Assembly: GCA_038025085.1 (NCBI GenBank)
Contig: CM076151.1
Span: 10,297,001 to 10,361,000 of the forward strand
DNA: 64,000 bases
Source: Tetragonia tetragonoides
Lineage: Eukaryota > Streptophyta > Magnoliopsida > Caryophyllales > Aizoaceae
Reading direction: 5' to 3'
A program made the position numbers and the translations under genes. How positions within the stretch are numbered: the first letter of the stretch is position 1; the number at the start of each line of letters is the position of its first letter. Below are positions 22,427 through 32,307 of the stretch, one piece after another. The notes below the pieces were generated by a model. The model saw nothing but the letters and a program-made list of their open reading frames with translations, did not search any database and was not told the DNA's origin.

Positions 22427-23201
22427 GATCAAGATCGATCGAATTGACAATTTTATTTTTTTTTATAGGAGAGTTGACAATGTTCTTGGAACGAATAATG
22501 CTACATGTACATATATAGAGAGAGACTATATAGAGAGAGTATTTTGAATATTTTCCAAATGTATTTAGGAAACTATATATTTATATTGTATTAGTAGAGA
22601 TCTAATATATTTAGGAAACTATATATGTACATTGTAGTAGAGATCTAATACATTTAGGATACTAGTATATTGAGGATACTCGAATCCTATATGGTCTATA
22701 TTACCACTCGCTCCCTATTCCAACCACGGAGGATCTGTGATTTTGTAATAAGGTTTATATGTTTGGCCAATAGAAATAGAGAAATCTATTGATATATATT
22801 ATACATATCTTTTTTCCCTTTTTTGATGAAAAGAACCTAAAGTTTAAGCACAGATTTAGAAGATTAGTTTAAATCTGGCAAATTTTTCCTTAACAAATAC
22901 TAGTTCAAATAATAATAAAACTCCACACGCACTAAACTTCTTTTTACCATTGGTTTAGTATTTTAGTACAATCTACAATCTTTTTTCTTGGTTATAAAAT
23001 ACCTATACAGATAGATTTTGATTCTAGTTCTTGTTCTTTTTTGTCATATAGGATTTGTATTCAAATATTCAATCTTTATGGCCATTTAACCACTGAAATA
23101 TGTCCTAATTTGACACTCCATAATACAACATTCAAAGTTCCAAAGTAAGATGTACCACCAAAAATGATAAGCCAAATGTTCCAATTCAATGAATTTCCTC
23201 C
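22427..23201. other. Spacer between NHL H and NHL I
   Basis: Upstream region of H (minus strand) and downstream region of I. AT-rich, with repeated GAGAGAGACTATATAGAGAG and partially repeated TTTAGGAAACTATATAT words (22565-22640). No gene is seen. Confidence 0.5.
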
Positions 23202-23758
23202 TTAATAAAGTTTTACATGGCAATTTGTCCTCTGAAACAATCTAGTAGAATTGAAATACACAACCACAGGAAAACAATTAGCCTTCAATTTAAACCGATG
23301 CAAGTTCAATAAATCAAGCTTATACCACAACCTCCCCTTTATTTCAATGCCAAGATCAACCTCACCCGGTGACTCAAATAGCCACATGTTACTAGCCACA
23401 CCACCAAAACTCAAATAAGTCACATTTCTAAGAGGTTGTTCTAATCCTTACAAACCATATACCCCATAAGTTGACCACCATGATATGTTCTAATCTCCAA
23501 GTACTCATAATACAAAGAGAGCCTAGTGTTTGGGGTTATATGCCCTTAAACGCGAATTTGAAGGCTCCTTGAAGTTGGTTGTTCGCGGTTAAGTTGTAGC
23601 CTTGGATGATCGAGCCTTCATCGATGGTGAAGATGGGTTGCCTTGGCTTGACAACCAACCAAAAGATGAGAACAGCTAAGCCAATGAGGATGATTAAGGT
23701 GAGGATTAATATCATACAGCATTTTAATCCTTTATTTGTCACGATTTTTTCTTCCCAT
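23202..23758 (-). pseudogene. NHL pseudogene I
   Basis: On the minus strand the probable original ATG at 23758 is one base out of frame with the rest, in an A run. Then follow an anchor (ILILTLIILIGLAVLIFWLV), KPRQPIFTIDEGSIIQGYNL and QGAFKFAFK. Several single-base frame changes lie between 23420 and 23545, together with an in-frame stop, and they scramble the NPN region. The end is open again: YLSFGGVASNMWLFESPGEV, LKANCFPVVVYFNSTRLFQR, stop at 23202. It is clearly decayed. The nearest relatives are H and J. Confidence 0.87.
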
Positions 23759-24483
23759 TTTGTGTATTAGTTGAACAAGTCAATGCAACAAGGGGGGGAT
23801 GAGTTATAATTACTTGATTTGGATGTTGAAAATATATAACTAATGAATATGAGTTGATTGAGTTAGCATAAATTTGGGTGTTGAAATTTTCTCTCAAATA
23901 GGGAAGAGTATGTCAAGAGAACAATTAGTTCGAAATGATTAGTGTGTAAACTAATATCGAATTGATTGTATATATGATGTTGAAAGAGGCCATCGACGTG
24001 CAAACTCTGTTGAACTAGCTCTGTTTCCTATTTCTTTTGATTGGAATACCAATGATTGAGTAGAGAGAATTACAGAGGACAACAAGTAGAAGAAGAAGAT
24101 GATGGGGCAGGGGAACTCCACGTGTGACCGTGATGTGGAAAAGACAACGCCCTACACGATAGGGCGGCCGTAAACAAGTGTTTGTGTATACAAATTTCAA
24201 ATTAATTCGAAAGACATGAATTGGGTAGATGAATAGTTGGCTATTTCACAACTTATAGAACGAGATTGGAAGATCATCAAACAAACTTTTTTTTTTTTTT
24301 TTTTGATAGAAATCATCAAACAGGCTGATATATACTAACTCAACAGAAAATTAACGAGCAAAAAAAAAACTCAAAAGAAAACGATTCTAAATAAAAACTT
24401 TATTACAACATAATATGGCCACCTAAATAAAATCACTAGCATTGCAACAACAAAAGAAAAACATGATCAGAATCAACACTCTA
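23759..24483. other. Spacer between NHL I and NHL J
   Basis: Promoter side of I and 3' side of J. An 18-base T run is near 24288. A GC-richer stretch, with CCACGTGTGACC and GGGCGGCCG, lies at 24117-24180. No coding signal is recognised. Confidence 0.5.
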
Positions 24484-25131
24484 TTAATGGTGCCCTGGTA
24501 CATGCTTAACAACCTCTGAATTATGGATACGTTGATCCTCCATATGTTCATTTTCGATAATCTTGAAATCACACTTTGTTTTCTGAAACCCTCTAGTAGA
24601 ATTAAAGTAGACCACAACAGGGAAACAATTGGCCTCAAATCGACACCAGCCATCATTATCACGTTCAACCGTGGACTTCCCTTTGATAATGACCCCTAAG
24701 ATAACCTCGTCAAGAGGACCAACTAATGTTATATTCCTTACTACATTCCCGAACTTAAAAGACGTTACGTCCCCATGACTCTGCTTGAAAGGGGACACAC
24801 CATAGTAACCAACTAGGTTGTCAGGATTGCTTTGGTATACCCTAATCTCCATATAATCATACTGGATAGATTTCTTGATGTTCGGGTTGTATGAGCTCAC
24901 CTCGAAATCGAAGGCTGCATTGAGGTTGTTATTGGCTGTCACATTGTAGCTTCCATGGACGATTGAGGCTTCATCAACGCTGAGTGTTGGGTTGGCTACG
25001 TCAGTAACATCCATAATATAATAAAAAAAGCCCACCATTGGCAAGACAACGAATATCAAAAATAGTAAGGTAACTATTACGATGCACCAATCGGATGAGC
25101 AGAAATCATCATCGGACCGCCGGCCGGCCAT
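24484..25131 (-). CDS. NDR1/HIN1-like (NHL) protein J, LEA_2 domain
   Basis: Single-exon minus-strand gene, 215 residues from the ATG at 25131 (MAGRRSDDD). There is no ATG further upstream in frame near it. A membrane anchor spans about residues 15-39. The LEA_2 region carries NPTLSVDEASIVHGSYNVT, DFEVSSYNPNIKKS (NPN motif), YMEIRVYQSNPDNLVGYYG, HGDVTSFKFGNVV and ANCFPVVVYFNSTRGFQ. It then has a longer hydrophilic tail (ENEHMEDQRIHNSEV) than its paralogues. The frame is intact, so probably functional. It belongs to the same subgroup as E to I. Confidence 0.86.
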   Translation of the reverse strand: MAGRRSDDDFCSSDWCIVIVTLLFLIFVVLPMVGFFYYIMDVTDVANPTLSVDEASIVHGSYNVTANNNLNAAFDFEVSSYNPNIKKSIQYDYMEIRVYQSNPDNLVGYYGVSPFKQSHGDVTSFKFGNVVRNITLVGPLDEVILGVIIKGKSTVERDNDGWCRFEANCFPVVVYFNSTRGFQKTKCDFKIIENEHMEDQRIHNSEVVKHVPGHH

Positions 25132-26065
25132 GTTCTTGTATAGATGAAGATTCAAGAGCCAAAGAAGATGAGTAGAAATAAAATTGGGAGTTTTAAGAAT
25201 TTTGATAAGCTACAAAACTTATAAGTGCATGTATATCAATATATATACTATTTCTTTCTTATTCTTCTACAAATCCTAGTAGTATTCATTGTTGAATCCT
25301 AGTAGGAGTACTATTTAAGCTCTATTTTTTTTTTTTAATTTCATCTGTATTCAATGACTCTTTTACAAATCCTAGTAGTATTATTCAAACTCTCTATTTT
25401 GTTTTTCCACCGTATTCAATGAGTCTTATGTGCATATATTTTCTTTTTTATTTTTTTTATTTGTGTATGCTTTAATATTTTTATCAAAATAAATAAAACA
25501 ATATTTAAAAAAGAATTTAGTAAAATTCAATTTTGGTTCTTTCGCATTAAGATATAGGGGCAAAATAGTAATTTCATTATTCATAATTGACCAACTTGAC
25601 GACTTTAAACTGTAATTCCAGGTTTTGTACACGAAATTTTGTACACGGACTTCAGAAGTTTTGAAGTTTATAATAGTTTTCGTGCAAAGTTTTAAAAAGA
25701 AAAATGGGTATTTGTTCAAAAGTACAAATTTTGAAGGGTACCCCATGAAATTAGTGGGCTGATTATCAGTGACAAAATCCTAGTACGTACGTCCTGCCAA
25801 TGTATATGGAACTGATGCAATTCTTGCTGAGAATGAAGGAAAATAACACAGAAGTACAACTCGCAAACAACTCGCCATTGGAGATGGTTTATTTCTTTCC
25901 CTTTTTCTTTTTCTTTTTCCTTTTTTTTTCCTATTGATACTCCTATTTCTTTCTTTTCTTTTACTTCACAAATCCTATTATGTCGGCTAGTAGTATTTAA
26001 ATTTCCAAACCCTTTGTTTCTATATTAATTATAGTCCGGTTAAAAATCTGAATCTCCCAATCGCA
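25132..26065. other. Spacer holding duplicated 5' flank of nuclear rps19
   Basis: The promoter of J comes first. A block at 25390-25597 is repeated at 28390-28586, in the same orientation. It is followed by about 200 bases unique to this copy, and then by a short rps19-like fragment (25801-25874). The last 190 bases, pyrimidine-rich, lead into the OMA1-like gene. Confidence 0.6.
25801..25874 (+). pseudogene. rps19: Fragment of nuclear rps19 copy (N-terminal codons)
   Basis: CATTCTAGAACTs are absent here; what is visible is TGTATATGGAACTGATGC, then CTGAGAATGAAGGAAAATAA. The latter reads LRMKENN, then TEVQLANN in one frame. These align with the LLRMKENNTEQLANK stretch of the longer copy at 28587. 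Similarity stops at CAAACAA (25874). The fragment has frame changes and no further ribosomal sequence. It matters as evidence that a DNA block was duplicated around the OMA1-like gene. Confidence 0.6.
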
Positions 26066-28279
26066 ATGGTTTTTTCTTCAGCGGCAATAGCTTATTAGCT
26101 TCTTCAAAGTTGTCAAGTTCATCACCAACGACCAGTAAGTTTTTGTTACCTCCTAGTTACTATACTGATCTACTTCATCGTATTGATGATCACCAGAAAT
26201 TCCAAACCACAAAATTTATTAGTACCCCTCTGAATAATAATTATAAATTTGAAGTCTTGGGTTTTTTGAACAACAACAAAAACAAGGGTTTGTTATCAAC
26301 AACAACATCATCATATTCTTATAATAAACCTTGCAAGGCGGCCAATAGCTTCTTATTATTAGGTTCTCAAAAATTGTTACAATGGCTAAAGGATTTCAAG
26401 TTACGTCGGTTACAATATTTACGTGCAACTATAGTTGGTGCAATTTGCTTATTTTGTAGAGTGGAAAAGGTTTCGTTTTCGGAACGTCACCAATTGGTTT
26501 TTACATCAGGACATCAAGGATGGTGGTCATCACTAACCAGTTGGATTGGAGAGAAAGTAATAACCGGGAGGTTCCTAAGTCGTAGCGAAGTTCTACCACC
26601 AACACACCCGAAGAGCATCCGGGCTGCAACCATGGTTAGAGAAATAGTACAAGGGACACACCGTGCTAGGTCTAGAAAAAGATTGCATGGTTACAGTATA
26701 TGCACCGGGTTACCTTTGTAGTGGACAAATTTGGCCTGTAGGAAAATCGACAAGTAGTTTTATTGATTATGATCAAAATCATGTAAGTAAGAATAATGGT
26801 AATTTTATTAAATATGGGACCAAGCATTTGGAAGGGCGTGAATGGAAGGTGCTTGTGATTGATTCTTCAACAGAGAATAATGCTATGTTATTACCTAACA
26901 ACACTATCGCTATCTGTCAAGGCTTGCTTGATTCTTCCCCTCATGCTGAACTTGCATGGATTTTCTCACACGAGGTTAGTAATAAATACCGTTATTCTAA
27001 TTGGTACCCTTACGATAAATAGGATTAATCAAATACTGTATACTCAATTATCAGGATAGGGATTATTGTTGCTAAATTTGGGACCAAAATGATATTGTGA
27101 CACTGATCGATGTATATATTCATAATTTTCCTACATTTTTAATTCCACGTTTTGTTTGCTTTAAAAAAATAATTGTTTTGATGAGCATATGACTTGACAA
27201 TCATTTCCCATCATTTTTTTGTGCCTAGTAAAAGAGAAGATTTAATTCAAGTCGATGATGATGACGTGTTTATTTAATTATTTTTAATACTAACAAATGG
27301 GACATGCGGTTGGTCGACACGGAATTTTTGAAAATATATTGTTTGCTAAGACAATGCAGTTAATCCTCATTGTCGTCGGGCTGGTATACTCACTTGTGGC
27401 CCCACAATACATCCCCCTCCCTAAAAAAATGGACATATTATCGGATAAATTATCATACATTATTAAACGAAGGTATGATCACTACACTTCTTATATTTTC
27501 TTACTCCTATATATCATATTAATTTGTATAAATTGATAAAAAAAAATATTCGTCAATTTTTTTTTTTCTATAATATTTTTTAAATCTGACAGAAAGTATC
27601 ACTTTTTAGTAAAACAAGTGTGAATATTCATTTTTTATGACTAAATTTCCCTCAATACATCTCAATAAAATAATTGCAATTTTTTACCTTACATTTATTT
27701 TCTTTTTATTGCTCAAATTTTCTTCCTCACTTGTCACTTGTGTCCCAAAAAAAGGAGACATTATATCTCCTAACTTTTCATGGAAGGAGGAAGTAACAGA
27801 TATGGAGACAATATATAACTCATAAGGTTGAAAATGATGATAGATTATATATTATGCGCATAGGCGAATACACACCAAAATTTATTTCGTTTTTATTTCA
27901 GCAATATTTTTCCTAAATTTATAGTTTCCCTTCCTTTTCGTCTCCTTTATGTTCTTGACATCGCTTTTCCAAAGTGAGCTTTGCGTCTTAATGTTTGAGG
28001 AGGGAATTCGAGGCAGATCATATAGGCATGATGTTACTGACTTCAGCGGGATATGACCCTCGAGTAGAAACAAAAGTTCTATTGAAACACGCATCAGAGG
28101 ACGATGAACTTCCTTCAACACATCTTCCTACTCACAAGAGAGTTCATTCACTAGAAACGCCCGAGAGAATGGAAAAAGCAATTGATCTCTATACAGAAGC
28201 TAAAGCTAGTAGGGAGAGACTCAATATACTTCGAGGCGTAATGTCAAATCCGAAAATGAGGCTCTTTTTATGCAATTAA
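26066..28279 (+). pseudogene. OMA1-like M48 metalloprotease, probably inactivated
   Basis: Exon 1 is about 26066-26974, exon 2 27297-27472, exon 3 28003-28279 (TAA). The family is recognised from MLLPNNTIAICQGLL, HAELAWIFSHE|MGHAVGRH (the HExxH zinc site split by intron 1), and EFEADHIGMMLLTSAGYDPR. These are the core of OMA1, an inner mitochondrial membrane protease for quality control. Four defects are visible. The ATG at 26066 is one base out of frame with the following FFFSGNSLLASSKL. A second frameshift lies at about 26662 (REIVQGTHR to VLGLEKDC). The acceptor before exon 2 reads CAA rather than CAG, with an in-frame TAA just upstream. No alternative AG keeps the HExxH. Catalytic residues survive on paper, but this copy should not make active protease unless the assembly is wrong. 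Confidence 0.75.
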
Positions 28280-28586
28280 ATTTATACTACTCTACTTATT
28301 TAGCTGAATGTGTAATTCTCCTAGCTTATTAATTGATGCAAAATTGCCCGTTGAAGATTTGTAAATTCAATTAGAATTATATAATAAAAACTCTTATTTT
28401 TTTTTCCACTGTATTCAGTGAGTCTTATGTGCATATATTTTCTTTTTTATTTGTGTATGCTTTAATCTTTTTGTCAAAATTAAATAAAACAATATTCAAA
28501 ATAATAATAATATCCAATTTTAGTTCTTTCGCATTAAGATATATAGAGGCAAAATAGTAATTTTACTATTCATAATTGACCAACTT
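28280..28586. repeat. Second copy of the rps19 5'-flank block
   Basis: 28390-28586 repeats 25390-25597 in direct orientation: GAGTCTTATGTGCATATATT, TTTGTGTATGCTTTAAT, TTCTTTCGCATTAAGATATA and CATAATTGACCAACTT all recur. The two blocks bracket the OMA1-like copy. Small indels and substitutions show the duplication is not brand new. Confidence 0.8.
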
Positions 28587-28880
28587 TGTATATGGATAGG
28601 TTCTGTTGTTGATGCATTATTGCTGAGAATGAAGGAGAATAACACAGAACAACTCGCAAACAAAAAGATTTGGTCACGCGGATGATCTTCTATATATTTT
28701 ACCAGAATTTGTTGGCAGTGTTGTCCGAATCTACAATGGAATGAAAGACCTTTGTTTGCACTAAGATCACTGAAGCAAACGTTGGTCAATCACAAATTCG
28801 GAGAGTTTGCTTTCACATGGAAAACAAGGCCTCACAAAATAGATAGTGGTTGTATTCGTTCGAAGAAAAAGGGCTGTTGA
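28587..28880 (+). pseudogene. rps19: Nuclear copy of mitochondrial rps19, decayed
   Basis: In shifting frames the strand reads CIWIGSVVDALLLRMKENN, NKKIWSR, ILPEFVGSVVRIYNG, KTFVCTKITEANVG, HKFGEFAFTWKTRP and a short KKKG end with TGA at 28878. This order is that of plant mitochondrial ribosomal protein S19 (uS19m), a small-subunit head protein that binds 16S-type rRNA. The rps19 gene has often moved from mitochondrion to nucleus in flowering plants. An in-frame TGA after the SR of NKKIWSR, and at least three frame changes, mark it as a pseudogene. The upstream block looks like ordinary nuclear promoter DNA, so this is more likely a dead nuclear gene than a fresh organelle insertion. Confidence 0.78.
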
Positions 28881-29469
28881 GCCATGGGTGTAAGGTGTTT
28901 CCCTGATTTTGTCGCGACAGAAGTTGTCCCCGGTGCTGATGGGTTTAGTTTTCTTATGCATATAATGGCAGCTGCCAGAGTTTAGACAAAGAAACATTTT
29001 TATGTTTTCATAGTCTGCAATGTAATGAAGCTCATCAACAGATACAGATTAGTCTGTTGTTTTTACTCAATGTATGAGTATGCAGATAGTCTTGAGTATT
29101 ATTTATTGGCCCACTGTTGGGCGAATTCGATTGTCTGTTGTTAAATGCATGATGTTAGCCATTTCAATTAGGATATGTCATGAAGCTGTAAGAGTTTGCA
29201 GGCACCCTTGAATTGATCAAGCGAAAAGAAAAAAAAAAGACAGAACACATAATAAAACACAGTGCTTTGGTTTTTATACATAATGAAACAATAACGTCCA
29301 CAATCAAACCTCACCATAACTCCCTTGTGAAAATCAAAACAAAGAAGAATTTGTCAAAACAGAGGAATAACAACAAAAGCACACAAAACATGAAAGTGTA
29401 AATGTCAAAAGAATAGAAGAATCAAACCAAAACAAGAAAATTGACAACAGGAAATCAATCAGAACAATG
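28881..29469. other. Spacer between rps19 pseudogene and NHL K
   Basis: Probably the former 3' region of the rps19 gene, then the 3' UTR of NHL K on the opposite strand. No further coding similarity is visible. Confidence 0.5.
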
Positions 29470-30072
29470 TCAGATGTCCACATCACAGTCAGTCTTCTGA
29501 AACCTCTTTTCATTAGAGAAGTTCACCACAACAGGTGAGCACAAAGCCTTCAACTTGTAGTGTCTAGATTTCCACAGACCAACCTTGAACCGAATCTTCG
29601 CCTTAATTTTGATGTCCAAATCGACCTCACCACCCGTCCTCTCGACCTTCAAATCATGAACAACCTTGCTTGGGAGCGTAACATTGCGAGCCGTGATCTG
29701 AAACATGAGCCTGGTGACATTCTTATGAGGCTGGAAAAACGGCTGAACTGTATCAGTTGACAGAGTTTTGCCGCGGTAGGACACCTTCACCTCCATCTTG
29801 TCATAGTACACCGAGGCCTTATGGTTAGCATTATATGTCCTAAGAACAAAGTTGAATTTCGATGTTAGCTGACCATTGGTCAAGTTGTACTCATGAATCC
29901 AGCCTTGGTCGACAGTATACTGAAGCTTTTTCGGTTTGATCACAAGCCATGTTATGAGAACAGCTAGCCCAACAATCACAATCAAGGCAAGGCAAACGAT
30001 TGCGATTAATCTAACCGGGTTTTTAGAGGGAGTAGTTTTAGCTGGAGTGGTTTGTGTTCTAGGACCAACCAT
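29470..30072 (-). CDS. NDR1/HIN1-like (NHL) protein K, LEA_2 domain
   Basis: Single-exon minus-strand gene, 200 residues, ATG at 30072. A basic Thr/Pro-rich tail (residues 1-20) is followed by a strong membrane anchor at about 21-44, then KPKKLQYTVDQGWIHEYNLT, NFVLRTYNANHKASVYYDKM and VQPFFQPHKNVTRLMFQI. A KALCSPVVVNFSNEKRFQKT end carries the family cysteines. NAN replaces the usual NPN. It is the most divergent member of the array and forms its own subgroup. It is the least likely of the eleven to be a recent duplicate. The frame is clean, so it is probably expressed. A plasma-membrane location and stress or defence role are inferred from the family only. Confidence 0.87.
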   Translation of the reverse strand: MVGPRTQTTPAKTTPSKNPVRLIAIVCLALIVIVGLAVLITWLVIKPKKLQYTVDQGWIHEYNLTNGQLTSKFNFVLRTYNANHKASVYYDKMEVKVSYRGKTLSTDTVQPFFQPHKNVTRLMFQITARNVTLPSKVVHDLKVERTGGEVDLDIKIKAKIRFKVGLWKSRHYKLKALCSPVVVNFSNEKRFQKTDCDVDI

Positions 30073-31800
30073 TTTGTCCTAGGGAGATTTGTTTGTGCTA
30101 AAGAGAAATGATGGGAGTGATATGGAAAATGTAAGTACTTGGTGTTTTTATATAGGATGTGTAAGGTGACATTGCTTCATTGTTGGAGTTATTACAATCT
30201 GAAGATTCTCTTCTCTATCCATACTAATTGGCCAGTTATGTGTGAACTTTTTCACTTTCTCAACTTTTGCTTTTTTGATTTCTTGTGTATAACTCCAGAC
30301 ATCTTATAAGCTTTGATTCTGTTTCTCAGTGTGTTTAGCAGCAGAATGTGGTTAATACTCTATGAAAAAGTAATTTATGCTTTTATTAAAATCATGTTTA
30401 AATACAGCTAATGTGCTTTGCTTCCAAAATTTAACTTAAGCTGGCACACCATGTTCTGTATTTTGAATGGAAAATTGGAATTGGGCAGCAGATGCCTACA
30501 GATCACATAATACTAGAAATGTTCAGGAACAAGACTACCCCAGCAAATATAAAAGGCAAAAAGAGAGTGAAGGAATGTTTTCTAAAACTTGAGAGGAATT
30601 TTTTTGGTTTTCCTTACTGTCATTAACTTTGCAACCATGATATTCCAAAATCAGCCAGAATTAGTGTTTCTAAAACTTGAGTGAAGAAATAAACGAGGGA
30701 GTGTCTTTCGTCCCTTTCTGGACTGTCCAGAAAGGAAAAAGACCCGTGTGACCTCCACTCTCTTTTAAAACAGCCGGTCATGGTAACAGGAAGAGGTTTG
30801 TTGTTTTTTTTAAATTTTTTTTTGAAATAGAGTAAAAGTGGTGAACAATTTTACATAATGGTATACCACTGTATGGTAAGGTCGACAATTGTATATGATG
30901 GTCCACCATAAAAAAGATGGTCATTGGAGTGTTTTCTTAAACGAATGGAGTATTTTGTGTGATAAATGGAGTAAAGGATATTATGATATGGATTAATTGT
31001 TGAAAGTGGTACACAACATATGATGATCCATAAATGTATATTCTGGTGCACAATTTGATATTATAGTAGACAATATAAGGAGGTAGACAATGGTATATTA
31101 TGATACACATACGATTATTTATTTGTAGAAAAATGATGTTTATTGGAGTGTTTACTTTAAGCAAAGGAGTATATTGTATAAGAAATGGATGAAGTAAGAC
31201 CTTTATAAAAAGAAAGTAATTTACGTTGGCCAATATAAAAAATAAAAATAAAAACATATCATCAAGTTAAGATAATTGTAACAAGTATGTAAATTAGAAA
31301 TTGGCGCCCGTGGTTAGCCAATAAAAATTTGGGCTAGCCAAGAATGATTATTTCTCATAAGACCGACCACATAGGAATATGGTGCACCATTTAAACTTGT
31401 CCTTGTAATATATGCATATCTAAACTCTTATCTAAAGATTCTGATGTAGTCTCTATCCATTTTATTCACCTCATTTTAATTATAAATGTTATGCATTTGC
31501 GTGTCCATTTAACTTCTAAATCGACTTTTAAAAGTAAACTAACTAAAACTCAAAATTGCATGATTTGAATCATGAGTTGGTTTAAGGAGCAACCGAGAGG
31601 TTTTGTCACAAATTAGACCGTAAAGAGAGCAAAACGAGCCCATTACCTCCACAACCCTTTGCACCACGGCACATTTTCCACCACGGCATGACCTTGTTCG
31701 TCACCGTCCTCGGGATGGCGAACACCGCTCGAGGGGTGGACGTGAGAGTAGTTGGGGAGCGCTTACAACTCGTCCAACGAGAAATGGAAAAAAATGAGGA
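30073..31800. other. Upstream of NHL K and gene-poor DNA
   Basis: The promoter of K extends from 30073. A short palindrome, CCTTTCTGGAC-T-GTCCAGAAAGG, is at 30713-30735. From 30840 to 31200 there are loosely repeated GGTATA/GGTCCACCAT and TGGAGTGTTT words, suggesting an old internal duplication. A GC-richer scrap at 31610-31790 has an open frame on the minus strand without recognisable domain. No gene is supported. Confidence 0.5.
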
Positions 31801-32307
31801 TGTTGGGAATTTCACGATGGATTAATCAACCACATAATTAACAACACATTTCTCGTGGATACACAAAGTGACTTCCTCTTTATTAAGCACACTATGTGTT
31901 TCCCTTACGTCCTCTCTATGGGGTTCGCCCCCTAACAATGCTCATTGCCCCGTTACATAGTGACTCTTTCTATCTACCTCTTAGATTATGAGCACCCCTC
32001 TATAATGCACTATACCTCTTTCACAACCTCCTCCCTCCTTACTTAACCTCCAGGCTATAACCCTCTTTATATAAGCCTATTATTCCTAATCAATCATATC
32101 CTAACATAACACGCCGTAACATGTTATAACGTAGCCTAATATAATACAAGATAAGATAATATCTATCTAATAGGAAACTACAACTTATCCAATATAGCAA
32201 AAGAATATAACTTATATCATAATAGAAGTTCTCTTCTTATCTTGTACCACAAAAGATTTCCAATCTCTTTAGAAGACTCATCATCATATTCGATTCGATT
32301 CCTAACA
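31801..32307 (+). mobile_element. Probable solo LTR
   Basis: The 507-base unit begins TGTTGGGAAT and ends ATTCCTAACA, the short inverted TG...CA termini of an LTR. It is flanked by GAGGA (31796-31800) and GAAGA (32308-32312), a 5-base duplication with one difference. Inside is a TATA-like CTTTATATAAGCC (about 32065-32077) that sets the plus orientation. No primer-binding site, gag or pol follows, so it is a solo LTR left by recombination. Confidence 0.72.
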
